From: Salvator merianae
Lineage: Eukaryota > Chordata > Lepidosauria > Squamata > Teiidae
NCBI GenBank assembly: GCA_003586115.2
Contig: QVOM02000001.1
Span: 20,091,289 to 20,155,288, forward strand
Reading direction: 5' to 3'
Length of the DNA stretch: 64,000 bases
The position numbers and the translations under genes were made by a program. The notes under the pieces were generated by a model that had not been told where the DNA came from, made no database searches, and saw only the letters and a program-made list of their open reading frames with translations. Every line of letters starts with the position of its first letter. The stretch's first letter is position 1. This document shows, piece by piece, positions 1 through 11,694 of this stretch.

Positions 1-360
1 AGCCTTGAACAGCTTCAGCCCCAACTATTTGAAGGAACATCTCCTCCCATTCAGACCTGCCCAACAACTGAGATCTTCTGGGGAGTCTCTTTTTGTTACT
101 CCATCTTTAGAGGAGGTTTGAATAGCAGTGCCTCAAGGAAGAGCATTCTCAATTATGGCACCCAGGTCCCAGAATAACCACAGAAATACACCAGGCATCA
201 ACAGTGAGTAGTTTGCAGAGCCTTGTCAGAAGCCATTTGTTTAACTTTGCTTTTTACAATTAGTTTACTATATTTTGCTTTAAATTAGTTTTTATTTTTT
301 ATCGTAAACAGCCTGGGACTGCAGTATAGAGGTGTATATAAATTCCCTAAATAAACTGGA
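1..360 (+). mobile_element. L2-clade LINE, 3' end (ORF2 C-terminus plus UTR)
   Basis: The first 150 bases can be read, with stops, as the end of an L2-type reverse transcriptase: KALNSFSPNYLKEHL-like followed by GRAFSIMAPR. The latter resembles the RAFSVVAPRLWN block common to L2 C-termini. The 3' UTR ends at about 355 in a degenerate GCCTGGGAC...GTATATAAAT...AATAAA tail of the kind seen at 10540, 14090 and 42800. The element is cut by the window edge on its 5' side. Confidence 0.65.
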
Positions 361-1633
361 GGGAATCAAGTAGACTATTTCTGTCCAGACACAGGCACTG
401 GCATAGATAAGGATGGCCTTGCAGCCTTTAGGAGAGTTGACTGCATTGCATTAGTGCATCTGATCTTTGCATGATGCAAGAACAGCAAAGTGTTTTAGCC
501 CAACTAGGTCTGTACAACTTCCAGGTTGGTTATGAGACGAAGAAGATTTAATTGCTGTAGACATTGCGGGGGAAGAGTTTCCTTTCATAAAGTAGCACAA
601 AAAACCCCACCCCTATGCTACCTGCTTTGCCTGCTGGAAATCTTTTTACATTTCTGGTGGTATTTCTGGATGCTGAATGGGAGCCTGGCAAACAGCTGGG
701 TGGAAATATCAAGGTTATGGCCAGCAACTGGTAGCCCCAACCCAGGGGCCAAATTTACATTCTTAACTTTGCTGTCAATTGTCAAAGCGGCATGACCAGG
801 AGCAAAATACGTAGCACCAGCAGAGCTTTTGTCAGTGGCCACGTTCAGGATCCTGTCCCTTATCCTCTTTGTGCCCAGCTGAGTGATCAGAAGATCAATC
901 TCAGACTCTGTTCTTGAGATGTGCCATGCTGCAATCATGCTTAGCAACTGTGTTCCCTTGGAAAGGTACACAGGTTACATTTTTTACACATTGCGTTCCA
1001 TTTTTGCACGTCCCCAGCACTGCATCCAGAATGAACTCTACCATGTACTTGGGTATCTTTCTATCATTCTGTCTGTGCCACTTGCATTCCCTATTTGCAA
1101 ATCAGCCAGTAGGTTTCTAATTGCTGGCTTGAGGCAGAGATAACCTCTAACTCTTGTTTAAAAGATGATTCTTCCACCTGATAGGGATGGTTTATTTGAA
1201 ATCTGCCTGGGAATGCTGTGGAGTATGCGTCACTAGACTGCCTGAAGCAATTCTGACTGGAGTGAAGGGAGGGGATGAGAGCAGGCTAGTGCCAAACACT
1301 TTGTACTGTACATTAGCTTCCACCTGCTGTCTTCCCCTCTTTGTGCTCACATATTTACACAGCCACTGCACACAGGTTGGTTTTGCCAGCCAGTCCCCCT
1401 TCACTAGTGGAAGGAAAATTACTCTGCACTTGCAGAACAGTGTCCTATGCAAAGTAATTGCTTGCTTGCTTGCTTCTCCTTGTGTTGATATCCTCTGGTT
1501 TCAAACAGATACTTTAAATTAATTGCTTAAGCAAAGTAAAAACTCATCAGGTTTGATACATTGCCATAAGTTGCAAGAGCTTTCAGGGTGGAGGAAGGTA
1601 TAAAGGACTGAAATACCTGCTTTTTGAAACCCG
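361..1633. other. Unassigned, no gene seen
   Basis: No terminal repeats, retroelement blocks or convincing exons. ORFs at 526-795, 618-971 and 1187-1522 overlap one another on both strands and show no domain. Confidence 0.6.
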
Positions 1634-2059
1634 GGGCCTGTTCCACTGACATAATAGTGAGCTTCTGCATGCTCACTAGCACAGTACATCCGCTCTCTTG
1701 GTGGCCACAGAGTCCTGGAGTGTCTGTAGATGCTCTTGAACACCACTAGCTGTGGGGAGCAGCTGGACTGCTCCTGGTCAGCAGAATTTGCACCTGCTTC
1801 TGGGTGTGGATGCTGCAATTCTGAGGCATGGCTGTGGGTGCGCAGTTGCATGCTGCATTCCTTGTTACCATGGCAACAGCCAGACATTTCCACAGCTGCT
1901 GTCATGGTGAGCAGAGGTGCATTTGCACTGTGAATGCTGGAAGCCTGGTTCGGATCTGTTCCAGCCCTCACAGTGTGGATGGCCACTACACTGCTGGGTC
2001 TCTTCCAGCTTGGAGTGGTATAATTATACCATTCTAAGCTATCAAGTGCGAACAGGCTC
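1634..2059 (+). mobile_element. Family D non-autonomous DNA transposon (GGGCC termini)
   Basis: The 5' end reads GGGCCTGTTCCACTGAC and the 3' end AGTGCGAACAGGCTC, an imperfect terminal inverted repeat. Flanks are CCG (1631-1633) and CTG (2060-2062), which fit a 3-bp target duplication with one CpG transition. The interior has the family signature (cactagcacagt, gctggactgctcctgg, cattcacagtg-type words) found at 19001-19410, 26449-26953 and 47775-48089, and a short perfect palindrome near 2016-2031. The long minus-strand ORF over it (1519-2076) is spurious. Confidence 0.75.
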
Positions 2060-2062
2060 CTG

Positions 2063-5000
2063 GTCTCACCACACACCTGTAGAACAAAGATTATAAGTTG
2101 GAGTTCTTCACCTTTTCCAGGCCACAGATCCCTTTAAGAATCTGATAGAAGCTAAACATCCCCTCTTTGAATACTGGAAAATTATTTTCAGACTTAATAA
2201 CCTAAACTGCGTTTAGTTAAGCAGTGTAATTTCAAAAGTAAAGACTGTGCTTCATGGACCCTCTGAAGACCACCCGTAGACCCCCAAGTTAAATCTCCTC
2301 TAAGACAGTTGAAGGGCATGAAAATGTTGGGTAGCCATCTGGTGGAGGGTTTTTGTTTTGTTTTTTAGTTTTGCATGGTGCCAGCGGGTCAGGTTTTGTG
2401 GCCTAGGTGCCCCGCCAGCTCTTTGATTCCAGGAATTCATTGTCCTCAGTGCCAACCTGGGACCTGCTTCTAGGCCTGAATGGCTGCCATTTCCTAATTG
2501 AGGTATAAGTTACAAGTACACTCCTTGAACCACTGGGTTGGGTTAAAGAGGTTATATCTGCTCCCAAGCTCTGAGAACTGGAATATTTTTGCTTGAATTG
2601 CATTGCCACCTTCATCTGCATAACTATCTCAGGCACTGCTTATTAGTTGCAGTGGAGTGCAATGGAGTGTTGTGAAATTGCCCTTTCTAGTAGTTTTATC
2701 ATATTGTATATTCGTCTAAGAAGGGGCACAGCCACCTGTTTCTGCATGAGTATGGATAGATGAAGAGGGGGACTACGAAGTACCTGCAAGACCTTCTGTT
2801 GCTGCTTTTTTGATTGGCAGCAGTGCTAAGAGCTTACCATAGAGCTGATCCTAGACTGGTGACTTATGCATGAATATTGCAAATATGAATTTAGAAATAA
2901 TTATTACTATTTAAAGGATTCTGAGACTTGTACGTTTGCTGTCCAGGGGCTAACATGAAATTCTAAAGTTACTTCTGCCTCTCTCCGATCTTTGGGACTT
3001 TTATCTTCCCAGCCATATTTCCAGCCTGGCTGAGTGGGAGGCAACTGTACCTAGCCAATCTGCCCTGGGAGTGGTTTGTCTTATGGGCCAGGATGGGGGC
3101 TGCTTATGTACCCAGTGCTCTCTAGCAGACACCCTTGGAATGTGTATAGATGAAACCTACATCGAGTCAAATTCCTTTTCTGATTAGGGTCCTATCCTTT
3201 TTCAGTCCCTCCAATCAATCATCTGAAAGTATTTTCAGAGCTTCAAGCATACAGGGCAAATATCTAAATGTAAAATGACTTAACAGCAGAATATGGGGAA
3301 GCATTATAAAATGAGAAGGCTTTATTCTACAAGAGCAGCAAACAATTGAAAAGACTGTCCCAGCCTCTCTGAAGCACATTTACAGATAGTTACCCAACAT
3401 GCTGGATGTATTTTTGTTTCTGATTATGCCAGGAAACACATACAGCATCAACCTCTTCAATGTTTGTCAGCATTGTGTTTATGAAGGAGCTGGAGTGTTC
3501 ACTTAATGGAGCAGTGAAGAGGAAGTGGAAGACAACACAGTTCCTCAACCTGTTTTTGAACATATCAAGAGCATTGTCTTGCTGGGGGAGGCATAAAATT
3601 GTCCTGGGTTCTATAGAAAATACAGGTCTGGCCCTCAGCTTCATTTAATCCTGTCATTCATCTCTACTCCATCTCCTTGGGGGAGGCACTGAAAAGTACC
3701 CACAGAAACTATTTCAGCCAAAATTAAAAACTAGTTTTAAAAGTGATACTGGGTCCATAGAAGATATTCAGCTTACCATGTTTTGTGCACCCAGCATCAC
3801 ATTTAAATCACAAATAACACGAAAAGAGCAGATTAAAATGTGGTTCAGGGAAATCCAAGGAAGGTATCGAAGCTTAGCTTTGCCCTCCTCCTCCTCCTCC
3901 TCCTCCTCCTCCTCCAATCAAGTGATGTGCGTCAGAGATTCTACTCTGAATCTCTGAATCTCCAGAGTCATTTGTCAGCGGCAGAACAGAAGGAGCAGGA
4001 GGAACTATGCTTGTTTGAGCTTTGTTTGAGAAAATTTCTGGTTTCTAAATAGCAAGACTGTCACAAGTTGGCAAGAAGAAAAACAGGATCTTATTTAGAT
4101 CCTGCAATTGCCTTTTGCTGCCCCTGCCAGGTGGAAAGGCAAAATTGTGCGGCAAGCTCCTGGGCCTTACCTGTCCAGCTGCTTAATGCTGTGGCGGCAC
4201 AGTGGATACTTCTGGGTATTTCAGTACCCAGAAGTGCCCAAGCACTGGCCCTTGCACTTGTGTGGTGGCCCTTTTCTACAAAATGGATCCCGTAAGCAAG
4301 CGTCCAGATGGGCAAGTCCTATCATCCCAGTGAGATGCACAAATACTACACACAGAGAGACGGGGAGTAAGATTAAAACCAGGCTCCAGCTGTACCCTTT
4401 CACCCAAGCAAGCTTCTCTTTTAAATTAAGTCTGAGCTACCATGGCGCCAATAATGCCTCTCCAGTATCCCCTTAACTTGCATATCGCCCAGCAGTCACT
4501 CCTGCCCTGATCAGTTTTGTGCAGCAGATCCTGGCCACATTTTTGGTTCACAGTGCTTGCAGTACATGGATGTGAACTGAACAGCTACTGGCCACTATCC
4601 TTCCTCTGGTGTGGGGGAGTTCTGTGATTCTCATCAGCTCCAACCACCATTTATTTTCAGTACGTACCTTTCCCTTCTAATTCTGCAATAATGGCAGTCA
4701 CCCACTCTTCTAACCTCTAGAGCTCTCTTTCTCCCTGTAATTTTAACTGTGAATACATTACTTCACTGCCCCCTTGCGTTTTCTTTGTGAACTAACAGGG
4801 ATTCCTACTTTGGCATGATTCCTTGCTTTTTATTATTGCACCATGCTGCTCAGTTTTGGCTACTTGCGTGCCCAGTCGTGGTGAGAAGCTTGATGGTGCT
4901 TTCAAGTGAATTGGACGGCTATAAGATCCGTGGACTCAGATATTGCTGTGAGCAGACAAAAGAGATAGAAATTGCTCAAATCAGGGTTGGAGATGATCCA

Positions 5001-6761
5001 TGTAACCCCTGCTAATGTGGGATTCCCAGCTCCCATTAGTCCCTACCAGCATTGCCAGTTGGCAGGATTATGGACGTCAGAATCCAGCCACAGATTCCCC
5101 AGTCTGGTTCTAAGATAGACTTGGTTCAGGCTTCCGACTGGAAGAGGCACCAAATGAGGGCAAGGACTGATCTTTCACCAGCTAGGTTTTAACAGCCATG
5201 AGTGTTTTTTCTTCTTTTTTCCTGTGCATGATCATAGTATGCAGATACCTGCTTGCCCAAACTCTCTGTAGTTTTGTTTTTGCTGTAAAATGAACTTTTG
5301 TATCTCAGACATTGCTAATAAATTGTTGCAAAACAGAACAAAGTGTTGCCGTTCATTTGAGGAAACATGGGTCAAGGTAGGTGCAAAGTTCAGAACAATT
5401 CCTTGGTTTAGACTATAGGACCCGTAATCTTTAGATTTAGTGGTGATTTGGATTCCTCCGGGCATCTGGAAAGATGAATGGAAAAATAAATAAAAAACAA
5501 AACACTTCTGCCCCATTTCTACCCAAGACTCCCAGAAGTGGGACAAGATTGGTCTTCTGGGAAGCCTGATTTAAGTACTCTGAGGCCACCCGAGTCATGT
5601 CCTGTATCTCTGGACCAATCTGTGTGCCAAACATATGACCAACAACACAGCTACAATCACATTAGATGATTGAAACTTCACGTGACTTTCACTGGTGCTT
5701 CAGATCTTTAGCAACAATTCTGGCAACTCTTACACTGTGTCCACATTGGCTTCAATATAGGTTGGTCTAGGAGACCAAAATGGCCACCTAGACTGGCACA
5801 GCAGTGCATCTGTTTAAATAGGTCCACTGTTGTCTACTTGTAAGTACACTGGTCTGGAGAAATGCGTAAAGAGGACATGATCTCTGTGGGCCAGTTTCAG
5901 TAGCTCACAAAATTGCACTGCAAAACTGAGTCCCCCTAGGCCTCTGAGGTCAGGAACATTAGTTCCTGACTCTTGGAGACTTCGTAACAGGCTCTGAAAC
6001 ACAAGAAATTTGGAGAGGCATGGTGAGGCAGGAGAGTGTGGGGGCAGTGGGGGCAGCGGGTGGGAGTGCAGTGAACTTCGGGTACCACATGGCATGGCTT
6101 GTGTCACCAAACTGGCTGTTCAAGTGTGGATGTCCTTTTTCCAGGACAGTGGGGCCACTCCCAGGAGCTTTCCCAGCTGGAATGCCTCAACTGCCACACA
6201 TGCAGAAAGTGCCTTTGATCTGCCACAGACAGAATGTGATTCACCAGAAACAACTAACTCATAATTATTTTACTATGCAATGAACAGTCAGCAGAACTGA
6301 GGTGCACAACATTCAATGGACTTCGAGATGTGAGCCAAAGATTGCCTAAGAACCACTTTATTGCACTTTCAGCCAACGTAGAGAACAGAAAATATACAGA
6401 AACATATTTCTGTAAAATTTACAGAAGCAGTGATAAGCAAGGTGGAGGATAAATGAAAAGTAGTTTTTGTTTTCTTTGCTTATTCTGTCAATATATCACA
6501 GGTTTTAGAATTTTATCGCATGCTTCTCATAATTATTTCTTTCAGCGCAGTCCAAACTCCTAAATCTGTGGCTGAGTTTGGATAACTCAGATTTCCACTA
6601 TCTAAAGAGGTTCCTTTTTCTAGTAGTCAAGTGGCAGTGCTGCCAATGCTATTGGTGCTGCTGGCAGACCTGGCAGTGTGTGTGTGGGGATGTATTAAGA
6701 GTGTGGACAGGAAGCAAATTTGTCTAGAACAGGATTGCTATGTGGTGATGTTGCAGGTGTT
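2063..6761. other. Mostly unassigned
   Basis: Apart from the (CTC)n tract, only 4083-4330 draws attention: GGATCTTATTTAGATCCTGC and ACTTCTGGGTATTTCAGTAC are small palindromes of the kind found in family F elements, but no ends could be placed. The remainder has no recognisable repeat or exon. Confidence 0.5.
3884..3915 (+). repeat. (CTC)n / (TCC)n microsatellite
   Basis: About ten uninterrupted trinucleotide units. It lies in otherwise unassigned DNA. Confidence 0.95.
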
Positions 6762-6769
6762 GTGTCAGC

Positions 6770-7035
6770 CAGTGGCGTAGCAAGGGGGGGGCGTGGGGGG
6801 TGGTCCACCCCAGGCGGTGCGTTGTCTGGGGCAGCGCCCGCCGGTGCGCTGGGCCCGCCCACCGGTTTGCCGCTTCACCGGCACGCCCGCACACTCACCC
6901 CACTGGCCGACGCGCGCGCGCCCGGCAGTCATCGGGGTGGCAGCGGGAGTAGGAGGCTGCAGGACGGGGCTCCCTCACTAGCGCTCATCTGCTGCTGCTT
7001 CGCCCTGGGTGGCAGACCTTTTAGCTACGCCACTG
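6770..7035 (+). mobile_element. GC-rich hAT-type MITE, perfect 8-bp target duplication
   Basis: Begins CAGTGGCGTAGC and ends with its exact reverse complement, GCTACGCCACTG. Both sides carry the octamer gtgtcagc (6762-6769 and 7036-7043), the hallmark of the hAT superfamily. The 266-bp interior is very GC- and CpG-rich, unlike its surroundings, and has no transposase. It is the same family as 41696-42035 in the opposite orientation: the block around 6940-6975 matches the reverse complement of about 41775-41815. ORFs at 6720-7046 and 6793-6981 are by-products of the base composition. Confidence 0.9.
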
Positions 7036-7052
7036 GTGTCAGCTAAATGCAT

Positions 7053-7077
7053 GATTGTTTGTTTGTTTGTTTGTTTT
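7053..7077 (+). repeat. (TTTG)n microsatellite
   Basis: About five GTTT units, starting ten bases beyond the right target duplication of the hAT element. Confidence 0.85.
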
Positions 7078-7627
7078 AGAATAATGACATCTTCAGGGTT
7101 AGGCTTGGCACTATTGCCATCACTGTTTGTATTGCACCATTCATTTAATGGCATGGAAATAGCATGAGCCAGATATAAAAGAGGATGGCTGATATGAAGA
7201 ATATTTGATATTCTTTTTCATTTACAATGCAATTATGTGCAGTTAATTAAATAACGTTTGCATCATTGCTGGCACTTAACTAGCCATAGATAGGTCTGAT
7301 GTAACGACAATTGATACGCATTGGTAAACAGAATTTGAACCTTGAACCCGATGTCTTGTAGGAGCATTGTGCTGGTCGTTTAGCATAGAAAGTGGAATGA
7401 CCCTTGTAAAAAAGGGCACCCATAAATATCCCTCCCCTCCACTTCATCCAGTACTGCTGTCAAAAACAAAACAAAATAAAAAACTGCCATTCATTCTGTT
7501 CATTTCTCCTTTTTTTGCACTAGCTAGGATAACTTAAGGGAGTATAGATCTGGATACAACCACCTCCTGGAAAAGCTCTACTGTACTTACTCTGCGCACC
7601 TTCTGAAACAAGAGTGCTCAACTACAG

Positions 7628-7700
7628 GCTTCCAGATGTTTCTGAACTACAGTTTCCAACATGCTGAACCAGATGTGCTGGCTTGGAACGTTGGGAGGGG
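7628..7700. repeat. Degenerate palindromic repeat (CCAGATGTT...ACTACA type)
   Basis: Contains CCAGATGTTTCTGAACTACAG followed by a partly complementary second arm (GCTGGCTTGGAACGTTGGGAG). This is the decayed form of a short palindromic repeat whose intact arm reads TTGGACTACAACTCCCATCA, widespread in reptile genomes as far as I know. Other copies here: 17545-17640, 33684-33756 and 58060-58150. Confidence 0.45.
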
Positions 7701-7967
7701 CTTCTATAGTGAGCACTCCTCTTCTGAAAGCTCTGCATGGCTTTCATCTATTACTAGGAACAGCTTGGAACTGAATGGCAGGAGCTGCTACAGGCACTAT
7801 GGGTTGCATGAAATTCAGATATAGGCCATATTTGGTTTATGGGGCCTGGATCACTCACTGAGTTGTTACTACAGTCCACCACAATGTCAACAAACAGCAC
7901 GTGACTATACCACTTTGTATGCTGTTGGATGAGCGTTAAAACCACCTACCCCCCCAAAACCCACAGG

Positions 7968-8796
7968 GGGCCAGTCACTCCTAAGTTTTAATCCTGCTTT
8001 GGTCCACTTCCAGACTGAGAGAAAGGGCCTTTTCGCACTGAGCTCCGTAGTCCGTTCCCAGTAGTTGACTTCGGACTGGAGGGGTTGGAGAACGCTGGCT
8101 GCCATTCGCACTCCCAGCCAGAGGAACGGACCCGAAGCCGACCAGCAGAGGGAACAGTGCGGATGGCATCTGCTAGGTTGGTACCACACTCCGTACCATC
8201 GACCTCCACTTCGTAACCAGAGGGCTCCTTACGGAGCCGGCTTCGTAACGGCAGCTAGGCTGCCATGCTTCGTAACGGCAGCTAGGCTGCCATGCCCAAA
8301 GGGCTATCCTGGGCACAAAGCAGTGGACCGGGGTACGCAGCATCAGACTGGGGTGCGAAGCTTTGGACCACGCATGCACAGCCGCGCCAGCCACGCCCGG
8401 CCACCATTTCAAACGCGGACAGGAGTGCGAAAGCACCGTGCCCGATCTTCGCTCCATCGCGCAGGTCGGGATGAAGACAAGCTTTTATTTGTCTTGCCTT
8501 ACCCAGCATCGGGTTCGGCTTGGATACGACGTGGTTCGGATCGGGTGAGGCGCGCACCCGCGGAAGTGCGAACGCTCCGTTCCAGCGAATGGACAAGAAC
8601 GTTCCACCGCTGTAGTGCGAAAAGGCCTAAAATATCAGTGCAGTAATAAGATGTTTTCTTTCAGAATTATCTAACTCAGAAAATCCACCTTTTGCTTAGA
8701 TAATATGGAAAGAAAATAATTAGTCACTTTGCTGATGTATTCTTTTATTCCAAAAGTGGACTGAAGCTGGATTAAAATTTAGGTGTGACTGGGCCC
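7968..8796. mobile_element. CCTAAG-family palindromic MITE, interrupted by a 604-bp insertion
   Basis: The left end is GGGCCAGTCACTCCTAAG and the right end CTTAGGTGTGAC-like running into TGGGCCC. The flanking trimer AGG is present on both sides (7965-7967, 8797-8799). The arms carry TTTTAATCC...CTTT.GTCCACTT and its complement, as in 44130-44354 and 49098-49298. The left arm is broken at 8024 by a different element (8025-8628) and resumes at about 8632. Without the insert it is close to the ~200 bp of the other copies. Confidence 0.85.
8025..8628 (-). mobile_element. CpG-rich GGGCC-TIR element, copy 1 (nested)
   Basis: Starts GGGCCTTTTCGCACTGAG and ends CTGTAGTGCGAAAAGGCCT. AAA flanks both sides (8022-8024 and 8629-8631), a probable 3-bp target duplication. 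The block GAACGCTCCGTTCCAGCGAA near the right end is the reverse complement of one near the left ends of the copies at 27968 and 38243, so this copy is inverted relative to those. It is very CpG-rich, which suggests limited decay since insertion. There are internal repeats of CTTCGTAACGGCAGCTAGG near 8245-8290. The 193-aa ORF and its shadows have no recognisable domain. Confidence 0.85.
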
Positions 8797-8916
8797 AGGA
8801 TTTCTATCACCGGAAAGAAAATAATTAGTCACTTTGCTGATGTATTCTTTTATTCCAAAAGTGGACTGAAGCTGGATTAAAATTTAGGTGTGACTGGGCC
8901 CAGGATTTCTATCACC
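8707..8916 (+). repeat. Perfect 105-bp tandem duplication
   Basis: 8707-8811 and 8812-8916 read identically. The unit covers the right arm of the CCTAAG MITE plus about 15 bp of flank. Perfect identity means a very recent event or an assembly duplication. Confidence 0.95.
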
Positions 8917-10439
8917 GGAAAAAACCAGTCTGTGAAACTGACAGCTGGGAGAGTGATTTTAAGAGCTCCGAGAAGGTTCTCTGGAAGTCACCTATTGTGT
9001 ATGTTCTCCCCATCTTGCAAGCAATGTTTTATCTTTTTGTACAAACACACTTTTTTGTTTTATTTGTTTAGATTTATAAATACATTCATCACTTGATTTT
9101 TTTTATTTCTTGATTTCAAAATGACAGTGCATTATAAAAAAAAATAAAAAATTGTTGTAAGGCTAGGAAATAAAAACAAATAATAGTACGACAAAGCAGT
9201 TCAGACTCTCTGACTAACTAACAGTAGCATAAATGTGATCACAGGAAAAAGAACTACCACTAGGAATCTAAGGTTATGTTGAAGTATAATAATAATAATA
9301 AAAACCCTCTGCAGCACCTTAGAGGAAGTTTAGACACCATTTGCTAGTGGGATTGTTCACACATCAGTCTGCCCCTGCAGTTCTCATGAACATTTTAGGC
9401 TACAAAGGTGGATTAGATGGGATGTAAACACGAGGGCCACACATTACCATCTGTAAACCTCTTTTCAGACATTTTCCCCAGTTGCTACATGTGAACACAG
9501 CCTGAGCTAAATTAAAGTCAATAAAATGTTTCCATGTCTTCTCATATCAGTCTATGCCTTAGTTCTGTAGATGATCTACTTGATTTTTGTAATGGCTAGT
9601 TGACCACTACAATACGAGAGACAGAACTTTTATTCCTTTCCACAAACCCAAGTATAAGAAGCAAGTGCAATATAGTATAGTTATAACTTAGCGTATGGTC
9701 TATTATGTTTATGGATAGATATGATATACACATTAGAGATCAGTCCTATATGAACTACTATAGAACTCCGCTCAGTTTTCAGAGTTTGGTGGAATGTGTG
9801 TAACCTAACCCTTCTAATGATAAAATCACTTAAAGAAGATATGTGGACAGTTTCTCACCATGATCGATTGCAGAAATGCCATGATCAAAGTTGGCTGTTT
9901 CCTGTCAAAGTTGCCCATGACCTGTTCTCACCATGAAATGCTTCTGCAGTCTGACCAACACCACACTAAAACTTTGTGGCTATTTTTGTTTTGTCAGGAG
10001 CAGATTTAAACAGCAACATGACTAGTCTTTCAGAATGCAAGCCCTCTGGGAATCTGTATGTATGTTCCTCAACTTCTGAGAAGGGCAGAGTCTGTTCTAG
10101 TGGTGCCCAATCAGTGGTTATGTAAAATCATTTGAGGAATCTACCTGATAGAATTAAATGGATTCTTTGTAATGAGCATTCATTAGTGCCACCATGCTAT
10201 CGTACCAGAGTGTGAACAGGCACTTTTTCTCCCTGTTTTTAATCTCTCTCTTGTAAAGTATTTTAAGAATTTTTAAAATGAAAAGTGGTATATAAACGTT
10301 TTAAATAAAGAAAGAAATATATTGGAATCTTGAAGCTAGACAATAAAATGTTTCAGTGTTATAGGTAGCATAACACTTTTTATCAGCAAGAATTAACAAA
10401 ACATAAAATGCCTCTTGAATAGAAATTCTACATTATATG

Positions 10440-10612
10440 GTTGTGGGCTCCTGGTTAAAACTTATCTCTTCACCCAGGCCTTTGATGTTTAGGTTCCTCT
10501 TCTCCTGCAGGAGGGTGTGGGAAAGAGGGATATATTTTGGTGACCCACCCTGGGACCTTTTGGTGAAGGGTGGGATATAAATTCTTGAATGAATGAATGA
10601 ATGAATGAATAA
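10440..10612 (+). mobile_element. L2-clade LINE 3' tail with (GAAT)n end
   Basis: Carries the L2-type 3' UTR: GCCTTTGATGTTTAGGTTCCTC, then CCACCCTGGGACC...GGTGGGATATAAATTC, ending in a (GAAT)n tail at 10586-10610. The same order of blocks appears at 42640-42841 and, inverted, at 14255-14330. Confidence 0.7.
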
Positions 10613-11638
10613 AATCAAACTGTAAATGCCAAGAACTTCGTTTTACAATTATATTGCTTCTGTGAATTCTTCTTGCTGCATATTTTCCACTTTCACCTAT
10701 GCATCACTAAGTTCTATAGAAAAGGCAAGAGGCTGGCAAATAATAAAATATCCCACCCACTCCCCATTTAATTTGTAAGCATTTGGGAGACAGATTGAAG
10801 TTATATCTGCAGCAGTCATTTTCTCATTATTGTTCACTGATGGAAAAAGGAAAATTAGGTACTTAAAATAGACGAGTATTGTTTATTTCTTTGTTTAAGC
10901 ACAGGCAGATAAGAATGTGGAGATTTAATGGACTTGCTTTTAGTGGCAAATTTAAAACAAAGCTTTCTGAGGCAATTTATTTACAGTATCTCTTTAAAAG
11001 TGGCACATTTTCTGCACATGTTGAAGACATCCTTGTGAACTGTGATTGAGTTGGATGTGTTAATGTTGTGAAAACGTGACACTGTCTTACATCACACACA
11101 ACTGCAATTAGTTTATGAGGCCCAATTCAAGGTGTTAGCTTTAACCTCTAAATTCTTAAAAGGCTCTGGACCTGAACCTTTGAAAGATCATCTGACTCAG
11201 TCCTCAGCTTTGCACACAGGGCTTCCCTGTTATGCCAGAAATGGTCCATTTTTGGCACAACACCTGCACAGAGCAGGCAAGGCAAGTCACTCAGGTAGTC
11301 AGTGTGTGCCTATACTGCACGTGTGAGAGTGCCTGAGAGTTGTACTCTTTATCCTGCTCTGCAGGAAGGATGTTCTTGTAAAAATGTTGTCCACTCACAG
11401 GTGCCTTACGCCTTTGGATGTCATGCACTTGGGACCTCCAGAGTCAGTCACAGACCAATTCTACTTCCCTCTCCTGCCCATCAGAATCCTCAGTATAACT
11501 ACAATTGGAGGATAGGATAATGGACCACAATATATATTCTCAAGGAGCAATCAAGGACACTGCATAGAAATGTACATTGAAAGTTCAAACACAGTAAAGG
11601 AGGAAGTTGGCATTTATTCTTGCGACAAGTATGGATGA

Positions 11639-11640
11639 GC

Positions 11641-11694
<54 letters not shown>
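11639..11694 (+). repeat. (ATA)n microsatellite
   Basis: Roughly eighteen uninterrupted AAT units. Confidence 0.97.

Noticed and set aside
1519..2076. 185-aa minus-strand ORF
   Set aside because: Coincides with a family D transposon; the other copies do not keep the frame.
8240..8290. Repeated CTTCGTAACGGCAGCTAGG considered as a CRISPR-like or binding-site array
   Set aside because: Only two adjacent copies inside a transposon, in a vertebrate-like genome.
8065..8646. 193-aa ORF with several overlapping ORFs on both strands
   Set aside because: All lie in the nested CpG-rich element; no domain, and open frames occur on both strands.
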